Source of the DNA: Chitinophagaceae bacterium
GTDB lineage: Bacteria > Bacteroidota > Bacteroidia > Chitinophagales > Chitinophagaceae
Direction: 5' to 3'
Assembly: GCA_025963615.1 (NCBI GenBank)
Contig: JAOQAL010000413.1
Coordinates: forward strand, 1 to 5,637
DNA length: 5,637 nt
Every line of letters starts with the position of its first letter. Position 1 is the stretch's first letter. A model generated the notes under the pieces. That model saw nothing but the letters and a program-made list of their open reading frames with translations, was not told where the DNA came from and did not search any database. Of this stretch, positions 1 through 5,637 are shown piece after piece. The position numbers and the translations under genes are program-made.

Positions 1-467
1 AGCGTTTGAGTATACACGATATCCGCCTGTAATCCCTGTACAGTATTGAGCGCCACGTCGTAATCACTTTGATTAATGCCGCTTACTTCCAGCAATTTTT
101 TAAGACGTTCTTCTGTTTTTTGAGCCAGGTCGAGTTGTACTTTGCTCTTTTGCAGCTGAGCCACGAGATCCGCATCATTAATGCGGGCAATGATGCTGCC
201 TTTTGTAACATGATCACCTTCCTTTACATCCAGGAAGGTCAGGCGTCCGCTGACTTCGGGATGCAGCTCCACATATTCATTGGCCAATACTGTACCATTG
301 ACCTCAATAGCATTTGTTACCGCTTGTGGGGCAGCAATAATAACATCAACTACCGGCGGTGGATTTTCTTTTGGCTTTGTGGCTTTGGGTTTGCCTTTGC
401 AGGAGGAGAAAATACACACAAATACAAAAACCGTTAAAAAAATAACAGGTGTTTGGCGATGAACCAT
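1..467 (-). CDS. RND/HlyD-family efflux periplasmic adaptor, N-terminal part (cut by window edge)
   Basis: This is the N-terminal 155 codons of a membrane fusion protein, the adaptor that links an inner-membrane RND or ABC pump to a TolC-like outer-membrane channel. The ATG is at 467-465 and no stop occurs before the window edge. Residues 5-22 are hydrophobic and end in FSSC, with C23 as the likely lipidated cysteine. F at the -3 position is less usual than L, V or I. A K/P-rich linker follows (24-38). The biotinyl-lipoyl-like half domain spans about 58-100, with PEVSGRL (70-76) and KEGDHVTKG (82-90), both characteristic of the family. The first arm of the alpha-helical hairpin runs from about 101 to 126, and the returning arm starts near SGINQSDYD (129-137). 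The gene follows the DUF1501 gene on the same strand after 222 nt, so it probably has its own promoter. The pump and outer-membrane genes would be expected below coordinate 1. The family call is firm; the substrate cannot be told from this part. Confidence 0.93.
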   Translation of the reverse strand, partial: MVHRQTPVIFLTVFVFVCIFSSCKGKPKATKPKENPPPVVDVIIAAPQAVTNAIEVNGTVLANEYVELHPEVSGRLTFLDVKEGDHVTKGSIIARINDADLVAQLQKSKVQLDLAQKTEERLKKLLEVSGINQSDYDVALNTVQGLQADIVYTQT

Positions 468-571
468 AAAACTTTTTAAAGCCGGATCAATAATGCTTGG
501 TAATACATAATCAATTCCAGGTGATAAATAGTATGGCAGGGAGAAAATGCGAAAAATCAGTCCAATAACCA

Positions 572-585
572 CTGACTTTTGTCAG
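572..585. promoter_or_regulatory. Short perfect inverted repeat upstream of the efflux adaptor
   Basis: The sequence CTGAC-TTTT-GTCAG is a perfect 5-bp dyad with a 4-nt centre, lying 105 bp upstream of the adaptor start codon. It could be an operator half-site pair for a TetR- or MarR-type regulator, which commonly control efflux operons, or a small RNA hairpin. No T-run follows it on the minus strand, which argues against an intrinsic terminator. No regulator gene is visible in the window, so the role is inference. Confidence 0.25.
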
Positions 586-593
586 CATTATTT

Positions 594-632
594 AAGGGTT
601 ACCCATTTGACGTGTTTAGAGGAATAACCTTT
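594..632. repeat. Imperfect inverted repeat in the DUF1501-adaptor gap
   Basis: AAGGGTTA (594-601) is nearly the reverse complement of TAACCTTT (625-632): seven of eight positions pair, with one G/T mismatch, across a 23-nt spacer. The left arm also sits inside a small self-complementary GGGTTACCC (596-604). It lies between the DUF1501 stop and the adaptor start. It may reflect a regulatory site or be chance in a 222-nt A/T-rich gap. Confidence 0.15.
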
Positions 633-656
633 TGCCCGGAGTTAAAATTAATGTTA

Positions 657-666
657 GGGAGCTCCC
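657..666 (-). other. Perfect 10-bp palindrome just after the DUF1501 gene
   Basis: GGGAGCTCCC is a perfect palindrome beginning 24 nt beyond the DUF1501 stop codon. As RNA it could form only a very short hairpin (three G-C pairs closing a 4-nt loop). An A/T-rich stretch follows on the minus strand but not a clean T-run, so it is at best a weak transcription terminator. A protein-binding site is an equal possibility. Confidence 0.2.
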
Positions 667-689
667 AATAAAACTAACTACTGTTCATT

Positions 690-2201
690 TCATGCAATAA
701 TATCATGTAAAACTTTTCCCGCCACATCTGTTAGCCTGAATGGACGGCCCTGGAAGGGATAGGTAAATTGTTCGTGATCAAAACCCAGCTGATTTAATAT
801 CGTGGCTTGTACATCATAAGCTTCTACTTTACCGCTGACCGCACTATAACCAATTTCATCTGTTTCGCCATAGGTATATCCTTTTTTTATACCACCACCA
901 GCCATCCAGATGGTAAAAGCTTCGGTATGATGATCCCGGCCATTGTATGGGCTTTGTTTTCCATTACGGTTTTCCATCATAGGCGTCCTTCCAAATTCAC
1001 CACCCCATACCACCAGCGTTTCATCCAGCAATCCTCTTTGTTTCAGATCCTGCAGCAAAGCAGCTACCGGTTTATCTACGCTGCGGCATTTATTTTTAAG
1101 TCCAATGTTTAACGAATTATTGGGGCCGTCACCGTGAGCGTCCCAACCCCAGTCAAACAACTGAACGTAACGCACACCTTTCTCCACTAATTTTCTTGCC
1201 AGCAATACATTGTTGGCAAAACAGGCTTTACCCGGTTTAGTACCATACATTTCATGGATGTATTCCGGTTCGTCATTTATATTCATCACATCCGGCGCCG
1301 TTATCTGCATGCGGTACGCCATTTCATATTGTGAAATACGGGAAAGAATTTCAGGATCATTATATTCTTCATACTCCTGCTCGTTTGCTTTATTAATGGC
1401 TTCGATTGATGCTTTGCGGATGTTGCGCGTCATACCCTCAGGATTATTTATAAACAAAACGGGGTCACCTTCGCTACGACATTGCACTCCCTGATATACC
1501 GAAGGAAGAAATCCGCTTCCCCACACGCTTTTACCCGCATCCGGAAAACTACCGCCGCTGGTAAGCACCACAAAACCAGGAAGGTTTTGATTCTCAGTTC
1601 CTAATCCGTACGTAACCCAGCTACCCATGCTGGGCCGCCCTAATCTTGCACTACCCGTATGAATTAATAATTGTGCCGGCGCATGGTTGAATTGATCGGT
1701 AGTCACCGCTTTTAAAAAACTTACTTCATCCGCGAGGGTCGCTAAATGTGGCAGGTTTTCACTGATCCAGGCACCGCTTTGTCCGTGTTGTGCAAACGTT
1801 GCCTGTGGTCCCAGCATTTTAGGTACTCCGCGGATGAAGGCGAATTGTTTACCCTGCAACAAAGAGGCTGGGCAATCCTGTCCATCCATTTTCATCAATT
1901 CAGGTTTATAATCGAACAATTCCAATTGCGATGGCGCACCCGCCATGTGCAAATAAATTACGCTCTTCGCTTTTCCAGGAAAGGGTGGTGACTTTGGCAA
2001 CAAAGGATGCACGGGATCAAATACAACAGATGGCACATTGTTGTTTCTTTTGCCACAACCACTTCCCAGTATGGAACCCATGGCTAAAGCGCCCAGTCCC
2101 ATCGCACTTTCTTTTAAAAAATGCCGGCGGGTTTGGAGGCGGCGCACGGTATCCTGCGCCTCTTTCAACAACCGCTGATCGTGTAATTCTTTTTGAGTCA
2201 T
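690..2201 (-). CDS. DUF1501 family protein, Tat-exported, alkaline phosphatase/sulfatase-like fold
   Basis: This 503-residue protein belongs to the DUF1501 family, which is related to the sulfatase/alkaline-phosphatase superfamily and has no established reaction. I chose the ATG at 2201-2199. An in-frame ATG at 2252 would add 17 residues translated from repeat DNA. A twin-arginine signal is clear: T-R-R-H-F-L-K at 24-30, then a hydrophobic stretch to about 47. C49 follows GSG, a poor lipobox, so lipidation is uncertain. Conserved family segments include WDAHG (353-357), GGEFGRTP (400-407), GRDHH (421-425) and WMAGGG (432-437). The Asp, Glu and His residues there are probable metal ligands, by analogy with the superfamily. 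The C-terminus GRPFRLTDVAGK (485-496) is also typical, so the protein looks complete. It lies 170 nt downstream of the PSCyt/DUF1549/DUF1553 gene, its usual neighbour, and is probably cotranscribed with it. It likely acts in the periplasm or on the cell surface. Confidence 0.95.
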   Translation of the reverse strand: MTQKELHDQRLLKEAQDTVRRLQTRRHFLKESAMGLGALAMGSILGSGCGKRNNNVPSVVFDPVHPLLPKSPPFPGKAKSVIYLHMAGAPSQLELFDYKPELMKMDGQDCPASLLQGKQFAFIRGVPKMLGPQATFAQHGQSGAWISENLPHLATLADEVSFLKAVTTDQFNHAPAQLLIHTGSARLGRPSMGSWVTYGLGTENQNLPGFVVLTSGGSFPDAGKSVWGSGFLPSVYQGVQCRSEGDPVLFINNPEGMTRNIRKASIEAINKANEQEYEEYNDPEILSRISQYEMAYRMQITAPDVMNINDEPEYIHEMYGTKPGKACFANNVLLARKLVEKGVRYVQLFDWGWDAHGDGPNNSLNIGLKNKCRSVDKPVAALLQDLKQRGLLDETLVVWGGEFGRTPMMENRNGKQSPYNGRDHHTEAFTIWMAGGGIKKGYTYGETDEIGYSAVSGKVEAYDVQATILNQLGFDHEQFTYPFQGRPFRLTDVAGKVLHDIIA

Positions 2202-2222
2202 ACAAAAATGTTTATGTTGTAC

Positions 2223-2370
2223 AAGCTTTAAGCTGCAACCTATAAGCTGCAAGACTTAAGAATGTTACAGAACGTTAGGTCTCGAACCTCGAAGCTCATA
2301 GCTCGAAGCTTTTCTTAAGTTACAGAACTATAGGTCTCGAAGCTCGCAGCTCATAGCTCGAAGCTATTTC
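2223..2370. repeat. Degenerate 7-bp tandem repeat region in three blocks with two related linkers
   Basis: Nearly the whole gap between the two central genes has a 7-bp period. Block 0 (2223-2254) reads AAGCTTT, AAGCTGC, AACCTAT, AAGCTGC. Block 1 (2281-2310) reads CTCGAAC, CTCGAAG, CTCATAG, CTCGAAG plus CT. Block 2 (2336-2370) reads CTCGAAG, CTCGCAG, CTCATAG, CTCGAAG, CTATTTC. The blocks share a rotated AAGCTNN core. Related linkers separate them (2255-2280 and 2314-2335), each starting with CTTAAG and containing TTACAGAAC and TAGGT. Linker plus block therefore forms a direct repeat: 2255-2310 against 2314-2365, four mismatches and one 4-nt gap. The region is transcribed if the two genes form an operon, and its AGCT-rich units can fold. 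I have a loose memory of similar heptamers in Chitinophaga-type intergenic DNA, which I could not verify. Confidence 0.9.
2353..2367 (-). other. Stem-loop directly after the 913-residue gene
   Basis: Within the last repeat block, ATAGCT (2353-2358) and AGCTAT (2362-2367) form a perfect 6-bp stem with a 3-nt loop. On the minus-strand transcript the hairpin begins 4 nt after the stop codon of the cytochrome-like gene. It lacks a following T-run, so rather than a classical terminator it may protect the upstream message from 3' decay or tune expression of the DUF1501 gene. Its role is inference. Confidence 0.35.
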
Positions 2371-2371
2371 T

Positions 2372-5113
2372 CTAATTCTTCATCACCACCTCATCCAGGT
2401 TCAGCATCGCATTGGCTACCACCACAAGGGCCGCTGTTTCGGGATTGTTGTTTTCATTATCCATCCCAATTATTTCACAGGTCTTGTCCGCATCCGTTTT
2501 AAATTCGTCCAGCGCTTTTTTATATAAATCTTCAAAAACCAGCAATTTAGCAGCAGGTATTTTTTTATACAACATCAATTCATAACCCCTTGCGATCTGC
2601 AGTTGGACATCTTTTCCCGCTTCTTTCTGCATACGATACGCAAAATGCCGCGACATATCAAGATAGGCAGAATCATTCAAGGTAGCTAATGCCTGCAATG
2701 GCGTGTTGGTCCGGATGCGCCTTGCCGTGCAAACTACTCTTGGCGCACCATCAAATGTTAGCATGGAAGGATACAGGGCCGAACGTTTCAGGTAAGTATA
2801 TACGGCACGACGGTATTGCTCGTCGCCTTTACTGTTTTCCCAACGGGCGTCATTGTAAGGTGAGAGCCATATCCCCTGTGGTTGCCAGGGCATCACACCG
2901 GGGCCAAACATTTTTTTACTCATTACTCCACTGATGCATAAATCCTGGTCACGCAATTGTTCTGCGGTTAATCGTATCCGTGGGCCCCTGGCATACAATT
3001 TATTAAACATATCCTTCTCCTTCAATTCTTCAGTGAGTTTTGATTCCTGCTGATAAGTGGCACTCATAACCAGTTCTCTCAATAATTTCTTGACACTCCA
3101 TTTATAGTCGTTCATGAATTTCCAGGCCAGGTGGTCCAGTAATTCCCGGTGCGTAGGAGCAATCCCCTGCGTACCCATATCTTCCAATGTTTCTACAATA
3201 CCGGCACCGAATAATTGTTCCCAGAGACGATTGACCATGGTTCTTGCTACCAATGGATTTCTTTTATCTGTCAGCCACATCGCAAGCCCGATCCTGTTTT
3301 TGGGCGCATTCGCAGGCATCGCGAATTTCAATACACCTGGGATGGCAGGCCCTACTTCTTTTCCTTTTACCCGCCAGTTGCCTCTTTCAAACACATTGCT
3401 TCTCCGGAACATGCTTCCCGGATTTTCTACCATCACGGGGATTATAGGTACTTCCGCATTCAAAAGTTTCAGGTATAATTTTTTATTCGCTTCATATCCC
3501 TCCATTCCTTCCCCTGGAAATTGTTTTGTAATTGCGAACCAGCCAAAGTCTAAAACAAAGTCATCATTTTTCTTTGGCAATAAAGAGTTTTCATACGTAA
3601 TGAAAATATCATGAACACCCGTTTGCTTTGGAAAATCTACGAAGACTGTTTGCTTTTTATCGCTACTTCTTACAGCGGTAATGCCTAACAAGGTTCCATC
3701 GGGTGCATCAATATGGAGTTTTAATATCCCTCCTCCTTTTTTCAACGTTGAAAAGTGATAAAGAAACTGATCAATATTGCTGAGATCAATATGTTTTAAC
3801 CGGGCAACGGCATGATTTCTGAATATCAATGCGGAATTATTTCCTTCTACGGCAGCATTGGTAAGACTATCCGCGATATAACTATAGATGGCAGGTTCCC
3901 AGGTACGCACAAACAGGTCTATTTCCCTGGCTCTTTCCCCTGATGCAACCTTCTTTACCCAATTGTTTAGTTCTGAAAGTTCCTGTTTGAGCGTATCATT
4001 AAAAAGTCTCAGCAAGGGAAACTCAGATGGAACATCTTCATCCCGGGTGTTGTTAAAATAAGCCATGAAATTGTAATATTCATCATGCTTAAAAGGATCG
4101 TAAGGATGACTGTGGCATTGTACACAACCGAATGTGGTTCCCATTAATGCCTCCCAGGTTGTATTGACCCTATCAATCACGGCTGCCGTTCTGAATTCCT
4201 CATTGTTTGTCCCGCCTTCATCATTTGACATCGTATTGCGATGAAAAGCGGTCGCGATATATTGTGCATCGGTAGGGTTGGGTAGTAAATCCCCGGCAAT
4301 TTGTTCTTTTAAAAAATCATCGTACGGTTTATCCTCATTGAATGCCTTTATCACCCAGTCCCGGTACTGCCATACACTTCTTCCCATATCCGCTTCATAA
4401 CCCTTTGTATCTGCATACCGCGCAAGATCGAGCCACATGGAAGTCCAGCGTTCACCAAAACGTTTTGATGCCAGCAGAGAATCCACCAATGAGTCATAAG
4501 CTTTATCATCGCTGGATTGTAAATATTGCCGGGCGATAGAATCTGGAGGCAACATCCCAATCAGGTCGAGACTTACTCTTCGTAATAAGGCCGCTTTGTC
4601 AGCCTGGGGCGACGGCTTTAAATTTTCTTTTTCGATTTTTTCGAGAATAAATTTATCGACATCGTTTTTTACCCATTTATCTTTTACCTCGGGAATTTCC
4701 ACCTCTTTGACAGGAATGTAGGCCCAGTGATCACCCCATTTCGCTCCCTGTTTTATCCATGTTCTTAAAATATCAATTTCGCCCTTACTTAAAGGAGGAT
4801 GTTTAAATGGCATTCTTTCTTCAGGATCCGTAAGCGTGATGCGGCGGATCATTTCACTTCCGTCCGGATCGCCGGGAATAACGGCCAGTTTTCCGCTTTT
4901 AGTTGGAGCAAACATGTCTTCCCGGAACAGTACGCTGAAACCAGCCTGCTTCTTCACGCCCCCGTGACAGGTAATACATTTTTTATTTAGTATTGGTTTG
5001 ACCTCGGTACTGAAATCTATAATCCTACGCGGAATTAAAAGCCGGTAAGAAGTAAACGCTACCACCAGGATCAATAATACTATTATAAATTTCCAGGAAA
5101 ATAATCTCTTCAT
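2372..5113 (-). CDS. Membrane-anchored PSCyt1-DUF1549-DUF1553 protein with CBM6-like insert
   Basis: This 913-residue protein is the usual partner of DUF1501 proteins; its reaction is not known. Residues 7-26 form one hydrophobic segment with no obvious cleavage site, followed by RR (29-30), so it is probably anchored with its body outside the cytoplasm. The PSCyt1 cytochrome c domain (about 33-127) has the haem motif CITCH (46-50). M101 in ERMPF is a likely axial ligand, and WIKQGAKW (119-126) closes the domain. DUF1549 (about 149-360) includes RRVSLDLIGMLP (178-189), WLDLARYADT (227-236) and a second CxxCH at 330-334 inside GCVQCHSHPYDP. Residues about 415-530 resemble a CBM6 beta-sandwich, with HIDLSNID, HIDAPDGTLLG (467-477), TGVHDIFITY and LDFGWF (521-526). 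DUF1553 (about 605-865) has NPLVARTMVNRLW (619-631), RLTAEQLRD (714-722) and TNTPLQALATLND (802-814). The LNLDE near the end (904-908) is the family terminus. The ATG at 5113-5111 gives a normal signal anchor. Length and domain order look intact. Confidence 0.95.
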   Translation of the reverse strand: MKRLFSWKFIIVLLILVVAFTSYRLLIPRRIIDFSTEVKPILNKKCITCHGGVKKQAGFSVLFREDMFAPTKSGKLAVIPGDPDGSEMIRRITLTDPEERMPFKHPPLSKGEIDILRTWIKQGAKWGDHWAYIPVKEVEIPEVKDKWVKNDVDKFILEKIEKENLKPSPQADKAALLRRVSLDLIGMLPPDSIARQYLQSSDDKAYDSLVDSLLASKRFGERWTSMWLDLARYADTKGYEADMGRSVWQYRDWVIKAFNEDKPYDDFLKEQIAGDLLPNPTDAQYIATAFHRNTMSNDEGGTNNEEFRTAAVIDRVNTTWEALMGTTFGCVQCHSHPYDPFKHDEYYNFMAYFNNTRDEDVPSEFPLLRLFNDTLKQELSELNNWVKKVASGERAREIDLFVRTWEPAIYSYIADSLTNAAVEGNNSALIFRNHAVARLKHIDLSNIDQFLYHFSTLKKGGGILKLHIDAPDGTLLGITAVRSSDKKQTVFVDFPKQTGVHDIFITYENSLLPKKNDDFVLDFGWFAITKQFPGEGMEGYEANKKLYLKLLNAEVPIIPVMVENPGSMFRRSNVFERGNWRVKGKEVGPAIPGVLKFAMPANAPKNRIGLAMWLTDKRNPLVARTMVNRLWEQLFGAGIVETLEDMGTQGIAPTHRELLDHLAWKFMNDYKWSVKKLLRELVMSATYQQESKLTEELKEKDMFNKLYARGPRIRLTAEQLRDQDLCISGVMSKKMFGPGVMPWQPQGIWLSPYNDARWENSKGDEQYRRAVYTYLKRSALYPSMLTFDGAPRVVCTARRIRTNTPLQALATLNDSAYLDMSRHFAYRMQKEAGKDVQLQIARGYELMLYKKIPAAKLLVFEDLYKKALDEFKTDADKTCEIIGMDNENNNPETAALVVVANAMLNLDEVVMKN

Positions 5114-5140
5114 AATGGTTTGGCAATAGTTTTAAAGTTA

Positions 5141-5170
5141 CAAATATTCAGGCAGGAGACGACTATAGAA
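5141..5170 (-). promoter_or_regulatory. Possible Bacteroidota-type promoter for the cytochrome/DUF1501 genes
   Basis: On the minus strand, AATATTTG (5148-5141) matches five of the six fixed bases of the Bacteroidota -7 element TAnnTTTG. It is preceded, after exactly 19 nt, by TTC (5170-5168) in place of the -33 TTG. This would give a leader of roughly 20-25 nt before the ATG at 5113. The spacing and position are good but both boxes carry a mismatch, and short A/T-rich matches arise easily by chance. Confidence 0.35.
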
Positions 5171-5187
5171 CCACGTTATTTCTATAG
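5163..5187. promoter_or_regulatory. Perfect 8-bp dyad overlapping the putative -33 region
   Basis: CTATAGAA (5163-5170) and TTCTATAG (5180-5187) are perfect reverse complements around a 9-nt centre, giving a 25-bp dyad. The half proximal to the gene overlaps the putative -33 element of the 913-residue gene. The arm centres lie 17 bp apart. The position fits an operator for a dimeric repressor or activator, but no regulator is encoded in the window and the binding protein is unknown. Confidence 0.45.
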
Positions 5188-5256
5188 GCTGTATCTGCCG
5201 CTTAACCGAACCGCTGTCAATCCCTTATAAAAGCAAAGGTCAGATTGCAGCGATTG

Positions 5257-5277
5257 GCTAATAGTCCCGGAATTAGC
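5257..5277 (-). terminator. Weak stem-loop after the TPR-like gene
   Basis: GCTAAT (5257-5262) pairs with ATTAGC (5272-5277) across a 9-nt loop. The hairpin starts about 10 nt beyond the TAG of the upstream gene. The stem has only two G-C pairs and no T-run follows on the minus strand, so termination would be inefficient. Read-through into the next gene cannot be excluded. Confidence 0.25.
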
Positions 5278-5287
5278 TGGTTCGTCC

Positions 5288-5637
5288 CTATTTGCTCAAT
5301 TCCTGAACCTTTTCCAGTAAAAGCATATTGGCGTCCCGTTTCCTGTCAACCATATCCGTACTTACCGAATTATTTAAAAGGCCCATTATCCATGATTTAA
5401 ATGATTCATCTTTTTCAGTAATCAATTTTTTTTGAATCAGTTCGTTAGCTGCCATCTCGTCGCCGAGCTTTTGTAATGCCCATACCTGTACAATACGATT
5501 TGCTTTAAGTCCCGGTTTCGTTTCAGGATAAGAAGCTACCTGCCCGTAGAATTTACCTGCAGATGCCTTCTGATTATTTTTTTCATAGCATAAAGCGGCA
5601 AGATAATCTTCAATCCGGTAATCAATATCTTCATCAT
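5288..5637 (-). CDS. TPR-like helical-repeat protein, C-terminal fragment (cut by window edge)
   Basis: An open frame enters from the right edge and runs 115 complete codons to TAG at 5290-5288; its start lies outside the window. I do not recognise a named family. The fragment is helical and charged, with no membrane segment. Two stretches fit the tetratricopeptide pattern. The first, around YLAALCYEKNNQKASAGKFY, has the Y, N (for G), A and Y at TPR positions 11, 15, 20 and 24, followed by a P near position 32. The second, around VWALQKLGDELAANELI, has the G at position 15 and A at position 20. A charged tail, MLLLEKVQELSK, ends the protein. It precedes the cytochrome-like gene on the same strand by 174 nt, so a functional link is possible but unproven. 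It could be the end of a long TPR protein, including one of the DUF5107 type, or a stand-alone repeat protein. That it is a coding region is well supported; the family is only moderately so. Confidence 0.75.
   Translation of the reverse strand, partial: DEDIDYRIEDYLAALCYEKNNQKASAGKFYGQVASYPETKPGLKANRIVQVWALQKLGDEMAANELIQKKLITEKDESFKSWIMGLLNNSVSTDMVDRKRDANMLLLEKVQELSK

Noticed and set aside
69..462. Plus-strand open frames of 122 and 60 codons
   Set aside because: They are antisense to the efflux adaptor, whose minus-strand translation shows a lipoprotein signal and family motifs. The plus-strand products look like no known protein.
468..689. Small gene, tRNA or other structured RNA in the gap
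   Set aside because: I saw no tRNA-like cloverleaf, no open frame with a coding look and no strong extended structure, only the short dyads listed.
2017..2205. Minus-strand 62-codon frame overlapping the DUF1501 start
   Set aside because: It is an out-of-frame shadow of the signal region of the DUF1501 gene with no recognisable motif.
2202..2235. Promoter directly before the DUF1501 gene
   Set aside because: CATTTTTG resembles the -7 box but ends 2 nt before the start codon and has no TTG at the correct spacing. Cotranscription with the upstream gene is simpler.
2202..2252. Longer start for the DUF1501 gene at 2252
   Set aside because: The extra 17 residues are encoded largely by the heptamer repeat DNA and push the twin-arginine signal even further from the N-terminus. 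The ATG at 2201 gives a normal protein.
2223..2370. CRISPR array
   Set aside because: There are only two long repeat units, internally periodic at 7 bp, with no unique spacers and no cas genes.
3114..3614. Plus-strand 166-codon open frame, the longest antisense frame
   Set aside because: It lies wholly inside the well-supported 913-residue gene, and its translation has biased composition and no domain signal.
4351..4560. Minus-strand 69-codon frame inside the 913-residue gene
   Set aside because: It is an alternative frame of a continuous DUF1549 coding stretch, with no sign of a frameshift in the main gene.

Overview
All supportable genes in this window lie on the minus strand, so transcription runs from high to low coordinates. 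The layout suggests a Bacteroidota genome, plausibly a Chitinophaga-like soil or polysaccharide-degrading lineage. The reasons are a membrane-anchored PSCyt1/DUF1549/DUF1553 protein paired with a Tat-exported DUF1501 protein, lipoprotein-style export of the efflux adaptor, and A/T-rich leaders without Shine-Dalgarno sequences. The family assignment is inference from protein features; no database search was run.

Reading in the direction of transcription: (1) 5637-5288 is the C-terminal end of a protein with TPR-like helical hairpins, cut by the window edge. (2) 5287-5114 is a 174-nt gap with a weak stem-loop after the stop, a perfect 8-bp dyad (5163-5187) and a plausible Bacteroidota-type promoter. 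(3) 5113-2372 encodes a 913-residue anchored c-type cytochrome protein (PSCyt1, DUF1549, a CBM6-like insert, DUF1553). (4) 2371-2202 is a gap almost filled by a degenerate 7-bp-period repeat in three blocks separated by two related linkers. (5) 2201-690 encodes a 503-residue DUF1501 protein with a twin-arginine signal. (6) 689-468 is a 222-nt gap with short dyads. (7) 467-1 is the N-terminal 155 codons of an RND/HlyD-type efflux adaptor lipoprotein, cut by the left edge.

The central pair is the notable part. The DUF1549/DUF1553 and DUF1501 families usually occur side by side, and their biochemical role is, as far as I know, not established. Here the haem-bearing partner appears to be exported unfolded (Sec) and membrane anchored, with its catalytic-looking domains outside the cytoplasm. 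The alkaline-phosphatase/sulfatase-like partner appears to be exported folded (Tat). The CBM6-like insert points to a carbohydrate substrate, so a two-protein extracytoplasmic redox/hydrolytic system acting on glycans is a reasonable hypothesis. The efflux adaptor is probably a separate transcription unit, with its pump and outer-membrane genes beyond coordinate 1.
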